64,000 nt of DNA from Halomarinibacterium sp034670265 (lineage in GTDB: Bacteria > Bacteroidota > Bacteroidia > Flavobacteriales > Flavobacteriaceae), in contig JAXMNU010000005.1 of assembly GCA_034670265.1 (NCBI GenBank), forward strand, positions 124,001 to 188,000, in the 5' to 3' direction. A program made the translations under genes and the position numbers. The notes beneath the pieces are model-generated. The model was not told the origin of the DNA, did not search any database, and was given only the letters and a program-made list of their open reading frames with translations. Positions 61,302-64,000 of this stretch are shown piece by piece. The first letter of the stretch is position 1, and every line of letters begins with the position of its first letter.

Positions 61302-61898
61302 ATGTTGTTAAGAAGAATTTGTTTGTTTGTTGTCCTTTTTTTCTCCCTGCAAGGAAATTGTCAATTTAACGGGAAAGAAATATTTCATATTAAACTCAAA
61401 GAAGAACTGAACACCTTTGAGAAAAAGTTTGAAATATTAATGAGTGATAAGGCAACAATCTCGCAAGCTAAGCGAGCCCGAGACTATATTATCAACAAAT
61501 TTGACAAGGATGCAATTATTGAGACGGTCGATTCTTATGGAAATAAAAGAGAGCATAGTGTACAGGATTATTTTACTAATATTAGAAGCGGTTATTTATA
61601 TAAATACCCAGATTATTGGGATGTTGAGTTGGAACTCATTCTACCTGAAGAGGATGATATTAATAAAAGAATAGATGGAACCTACACAGCAGAAATAAGA
61701 ATTAAACAAATTTTTATAGGGCAATCTGGAAATCGTTTATTTAAAGATGTTACGGCAAAAATTATATTGGTTGAAACCTACAAGACTTATGATTCTGTTT
61801 CCAAAAGAACAAATCCATACAATATTAAATTCATGGGATTAAAAGCTGAAGGAAGAGCACATCAAACTATTGAGACAATAGAGAAAGTTAAAAACTAA
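61302..61898 (+). CDS. Exported protein, divergent partner of the SEDS-PBP operon
   Basis: A 198-residue protein with a signal peptide (MLLRRICLFVVLFFSLQGNCQ). The mature part begins with a helix-rich segment (ELNTFEKKFEILMSDKATISQAKRARDYIIN). It then has a beta-rich part (YWDVELELILPEEDDINKRIDGTYTAEIRIKQIFIG). The next protein opens with the same general plan (signal peptide, helix, then a beta region around YNTNNRIK/NFVTDL), so the two may share a domain. It diverges from the operon across ~100 bases and overlaps the next gene by one base. Probably periplasmic or outer-membrane attached. Confidence 0.65.
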   Translation: MLLRRICLFVVLFFSLQGNCQFNGKEIFHIKLKEELNTFEKKFEILMSDKATISQAKRARDYIINKFDKDAIIETVDSYGNKREHSVQDYFTNIRSGYLYKYPDYWDVELELILPEEDDINKRIDGTYTAEIRIKQIFIGQSGNRLFKDVTAKIILVETYKTYDSVSKRTNPYNIKFMGLKAEGRAHQTIETIEKVKN

Positions 61899-63658
61899 TG
61901 GGGCGACTATTTTATTTTATATTATTTCTTAATGTTGCGTCCCTATTTGGACAAGAATTAAATAAATCCGAGTTAATTGAGCAAAAACTAAATGATTTTG
62001 TCACAGACATTATTGACATGATCGAACTTAATAGATGGCCTGTTCAAGATACTGTGAAACAAATAGAAACCTATACAAACAATAGAATAAAAGGGATTTC
62101 CAGAACGTATTTTGTAGGTGAAGAACAATTCATGTATGATTTCCAATTATTTGAGAAAGATATTTCGAAGCAAACCTCAAGATCGCTTCCAATTACAGAA
62201 GTGTTGGATAATTTTGTTACCGATCTCATTTCTATTAATACCCTTAAATTTTCTGAAGTTCAGAAAAGTAATTATTGGACTTCTTCAGAGTATGTATATG
62301 AATGTAAATTTCAAATTAATGTCACAACCATCACTGGAGAGGGAAATTATTTTGAATCTGGAAAGCTTTACGTAGTGGTTGATAATGTCTTACGGTTCAA
62401 AGGTATTTTCAACCAAAACGAACCCAATCTTTCTTTTACTTTAAAGGATAAGGAGCCTAATGAAATTCCCTCACAAACTAATAGAACACCACTGCCAGTT
62501 TATGAAGAACTTCCAATAAATGATGAAAAGGAATTAGAATTGCCTCAAAATACTATTAAAGATAGAGATGGTGATGGAATACCTGATAATCGTGATAAAT
62601 GTCCAAATGTGCCAGGTTCCAAAAATGATGGATGCCCAGAAATTATCGTAATATCAGAAAAGGACTCAGACAATGATGGAATATTAGACCATAGGGACAA
62701 ATGTCCTTATGTATATGGCAAGAACAAAGATGGATGCCCGGTAAAAACTATTATTGGAAAAGACCCTTATAAAACAGATAGAGATGGTGATGGAATACCT
62801 GATAATCGTGATGATTGTCCAGACAAATATGGTCCAAAAAGTAATAAAGGATGTCCAAAAATAAAAAAACTAAGTTTAAAGGAAAGTAAACAAAAATATT
62901 TAATAGAAAATCCTTATCAAGATACTGATAGAGATGGAGTAGTCAACAATAAAGATAAATGTCCTTTTACTAGTGGTTTTTCAGATTATAATGGTTGCCC
63001 CTACCCTGTCAAATATTATATTTCTAGACCTGTTCGATGGAGTTTTACTATTGGCACAGGTGGAATTGTACACCCAGAGACTAGAAATGTCACAAACATT
63101 TCTGCAGATGGTAGTTATACTTACGACAATCAAACCTTCATAACTTTGTTTGGAATAGAGAATGAGCAATTTTTTCCTTTCAACGTGAAACTTTCTGTAG
63201 ATTATTTATTACAAAGGGTAGGGAATGTAAAGCACGGATTTAGAGCGAGCATAGGATATAGTGCATACATTATTCGTTACAATGATAGTCAAAATGAACC
63301 GTCGGTAGATCCTGAATTTATAACCAACACAATAGCATTTCCAACCTATATAGATTTTGGCCTAGGGTATTCTATAGGGGTAACACCTATGTTTGATCTC
63401 CGAGGGAACATTACCCAAAATCATCTTTTTAATTTTAGCTTAGGGGCAAATTATAAATACAGAACAGAAGAAGATTCAGTTGGAACTTCCGACTTCCAAT
63501 CTCTTGATCCAATATATGCGTTTTTTCAAACTAGAGTCTATATTTTCTTTTTAAATGTAGAATATCCCATTAATGATTTCATCAGTACAAGAATTGTAGC
63601 AGAAAATTCAAATTTTACCCCTTGGATTTTTAGCTTCGGATTAGAGATTCCATTTTAA
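61898..63658 (+). CDS. Outer-membrane protein with thrombospondin type 3 repeats and C-terminal barrel
   Basis: A 586-residue exported protein. A signal peptide (to about residue 20, ASLFGQE) is followed by an N-terminal domain (~20-190) and four calcium-binding thrombospondin type 3-like repeats (DRDGDGIPDNRDKCP and variants, ~220-365). A ~200-residue beta-barrel-like domain then ends in an aromatic residue (EIPF). Such proteins span the periplasm to the outer membrane; the repeats act as a rigid calcium-bound spacer. No OmpA peptidoglycan-binding domain is seen. It is the outermost component of the proposed envelope system. Confidence 0.8.
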   Translation: MGRLFYFILFLNVASLFGQELNKSELIEQKLNDFVTDIIDMIELNRWPVQDTVKQIETYTNNRIKGISRTYFVGEEQFMYDFQLFEKDISKQTSRSLPITEVLDNFVTDLISINTLKFSEVQKSNYWTSSEYVYECKFQINVTTITGEGNYFESGKLYVVVDNVLRFKGIFNQNEPNLSFTLKDKEPNEIPSQTNRTPLPVYEELPINDEKELELPQNTIKDRDGDGIPDNRDKCPNVPGSKNDGCPEIIVISEKDSDNDGILDHRDKCPYVYGKNKDGCPVKTIIGKDPYKTDRDGDGIPDNRDDCPDKYGPKSNKGCPKIKKLSLKESKQKYLIENPYQDTDRDGVVNNKDKCPFTSGFSDYNGCPYPVKYYISRPVRWSFTIGTGGIVHPETRNVTNISADGSYTYDNQTFITLFGIENEQFFPFNVKLSVDYLLQRVGNVKHGFRASIGYSAYIIRYNDSQNEPSVDPEFITNTIAFPTYIDFGLGYSIGVTPMFDLRGNITQNHLFNFSLGANYKYRTEEDSVGTSDFQSLDPIYAFFQTRVYIFFLNVEYPINDFISTRIVAENSNFTPWIFSFGLEIPF

Positions 63659-63810
63659 CTAATATCAATACAAAATTAAGGGACACTTGTATTAGATATA
63701 AAGGCTTTCATTACCATAGGTATATATTGATCGACATTCCAAGGAAGCCTTGTTTTCACCATGCTATTTCAACAGTTTGGTGCTTAATGATTCTCTTTTT
63801 CTCCGATAAA

Positions 63811-63829
63811 TTGTTGCTAATTTGTTACT
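63811..63829 (+). repeat. Right copy of the terminal repeat (candidate integrase arm site)
   Basis: TTGTTGCTAATTTGTTACT, the counterpart of 33629-33647 with two differences. Confidence 0.65.
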
Positions 63830-63836
63830 TAATAAA

Positions 63837-63872
63837 TCAAAAAACCTTCAAAATCAATAGATTAAGAAGGTT
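63837..63872 (-). terminator. Element-supplied terminator behind tRNA-Leu
   Basis: On the minus strand AAACCTTC pairs with GAAGGTTT, followed by more T. It is inside the element and replaces the terminator left behind at 33440-33475. Confidence 0.7.
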
Positions 63873-63875
63873 TAA

Positions 63876-63890
63876 ATGTACCTTGGGTGG
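63876..63890 (+). other. Right attachment site within tRNA-Leu
   Basis: TGTACCTTGGGTGGG, identical to 33502-33516; here it forms the 3' acceptor and T-stem end of the intact tRNA gene. Confidence 0.8.
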
Positions 63891-63957
63891 GAATCGAACC
63901 CACACTCCGAAGAACACGAGTTTGAGTCGTGCGCGTCTACCAATTCCGCCACCAAGG
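63878..63957 (-). tRNA. tRNA-Leu (anticodon CAA)
   Basis: On the minus strand the gene begins GCCTTGGTGGCGGAATTGG and ends CCCACCCAAGGTA. Acceptor arms GCCTTGG and CCAAGGT pair (one G-U at the end). The anticodon stem CACGA/TCGTG holds the loop CTCAAAC, so the anticodon is CAA. The variable arm is longer than in most tRNAs, as expected for leucine. No encoded CCA. The T-arm GTGGGTTCGATTCCCAC is intact, so the tRNA stays functional after insertion of the element. Confidence 0.93.
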
Positions 63958-64000
63958 CTTCACGGGAGGGCAAAAATAAACAATTAATTATAAATTGTTA

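Larger units (their letters stand above)
33502..63890. mobile_element. Integrated element in tRNA-Leu(CAA), about 30.4 kb, carrying conflict and envelope genes
   Basis: The 15-mer TGTACCTTGGGTGGG occurs at 33502-33516 and at 63876-63890, where it is the 3' end of an intact tRNA-Leu. A tyrosine integrase begins 138 bases inside the left copy. A longer 19-mer with two mismatches is repeated just inside both ends. Content: integrase, excisionase-like protein, replication-type proteins, restriction-modification, TIR, CoiA-like nuclease and the SEDS-PBP operon. No relaxase, coupling protein or phage structural gene is seen, so it is either mobilised by unknown means or is an integrative island needing a helper. 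Confidence 0.85.

Noticed and set aside
62560..63000. DNA-level tandem repeat or CRISPR-like array
   Set aside because: The periodicity is protein-coding: four thrombospondin type 3-like repeats in one frame with irregular spacing.
63727..63987. An 86-codon plus-strand frame at the right end
   Set aside because: Its second half is the antisense of tRNA-Leu, a common artefact.

Overview
The window is chromosomal DNA of a marine-type member of the Flavobacteriaceae (Bacteroidetes). The evidence is the low GC content, the -7 promoter boxes of the Bacteroidetes form TAnnTTTG, two secreted proteins with type IX secretion C-terminal sorting domains, a TonB-dependent receptor with an N-terminal carboxypeptidase-like domain, and Bacteroidetes-only families such as DUF3109. 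The genus cannot be fixed by reading.

Region 1 (1-33.5 kb) is core chromosome. It carries a ClC channel (cut by the window start), a cold-shock protein, tadA, dxs, a secreted M36 metalloprotease and a dGTPase. A phosphate-acquisition district follows (8.2-23.1 kb): a TonB receptor plus surface lipoprotein, a porin O/P homologue, a PiT transporter and a Na/Pi cotransporter. A carbonic anhydrase / universal stress protein / SulP operon lies inside it. Three of the phosphate promoters carry heptamers repeated every 11 bp, all in the same phase relative to the -7 box. In front of the porin gene a gene-free stretch ends in a strong terminator and contains 20 nt complementary to the porin 5' leader, a candidate small antisense RNA. 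Then come nrdB-nrdA, a lipoprotein, DUF3109, MarC, a CtpA protease, dCMP deaminase, HupE and small secreted proteins.

Region 2 (33502-63890, about 30 kb) is an integrated element bounded by a 15-bp direct repeat of the 3' end of a tRNA-Leu(CAA) gene, which survives intact at the right end. It holds a tyrosine integrase, an excisionase-like gene, a replication module (DUF3987 and a toprim protein) and then a stack of conflict genes: two restriction-modification pairs, a YeeA/YeeB/YeeC-like methyltransferase-helicase-GIY-YIG trio, a TIR protein inside an integron-cassette-like structure, and a CoiA-like nuclease. No relaxase or conjugation gene is visible.

The right third of the element (52.0-63.7 kb) is the most unusual part. 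It is a tight five-gene minus-strand operon: a Zn-ribbon membrane protein, a P-loop GTPase-like protein, a possible GTPase-associated partner, a penicillin-binding-protein-like transpeptidase and a very divergent SEDS (FtsW/RodA-like) polymerase. It diverges from two plus-strand genes for exported proteins, one of them an outer-membrane protein with thrombospondin type 3 repeats. Together they look like a dedicated envelope-spanning, NTPase-controlled peptidoglycan (or other glycan) polymerase/transpeptidase system carried on a mobile defence island. I know of no described system with this composition.
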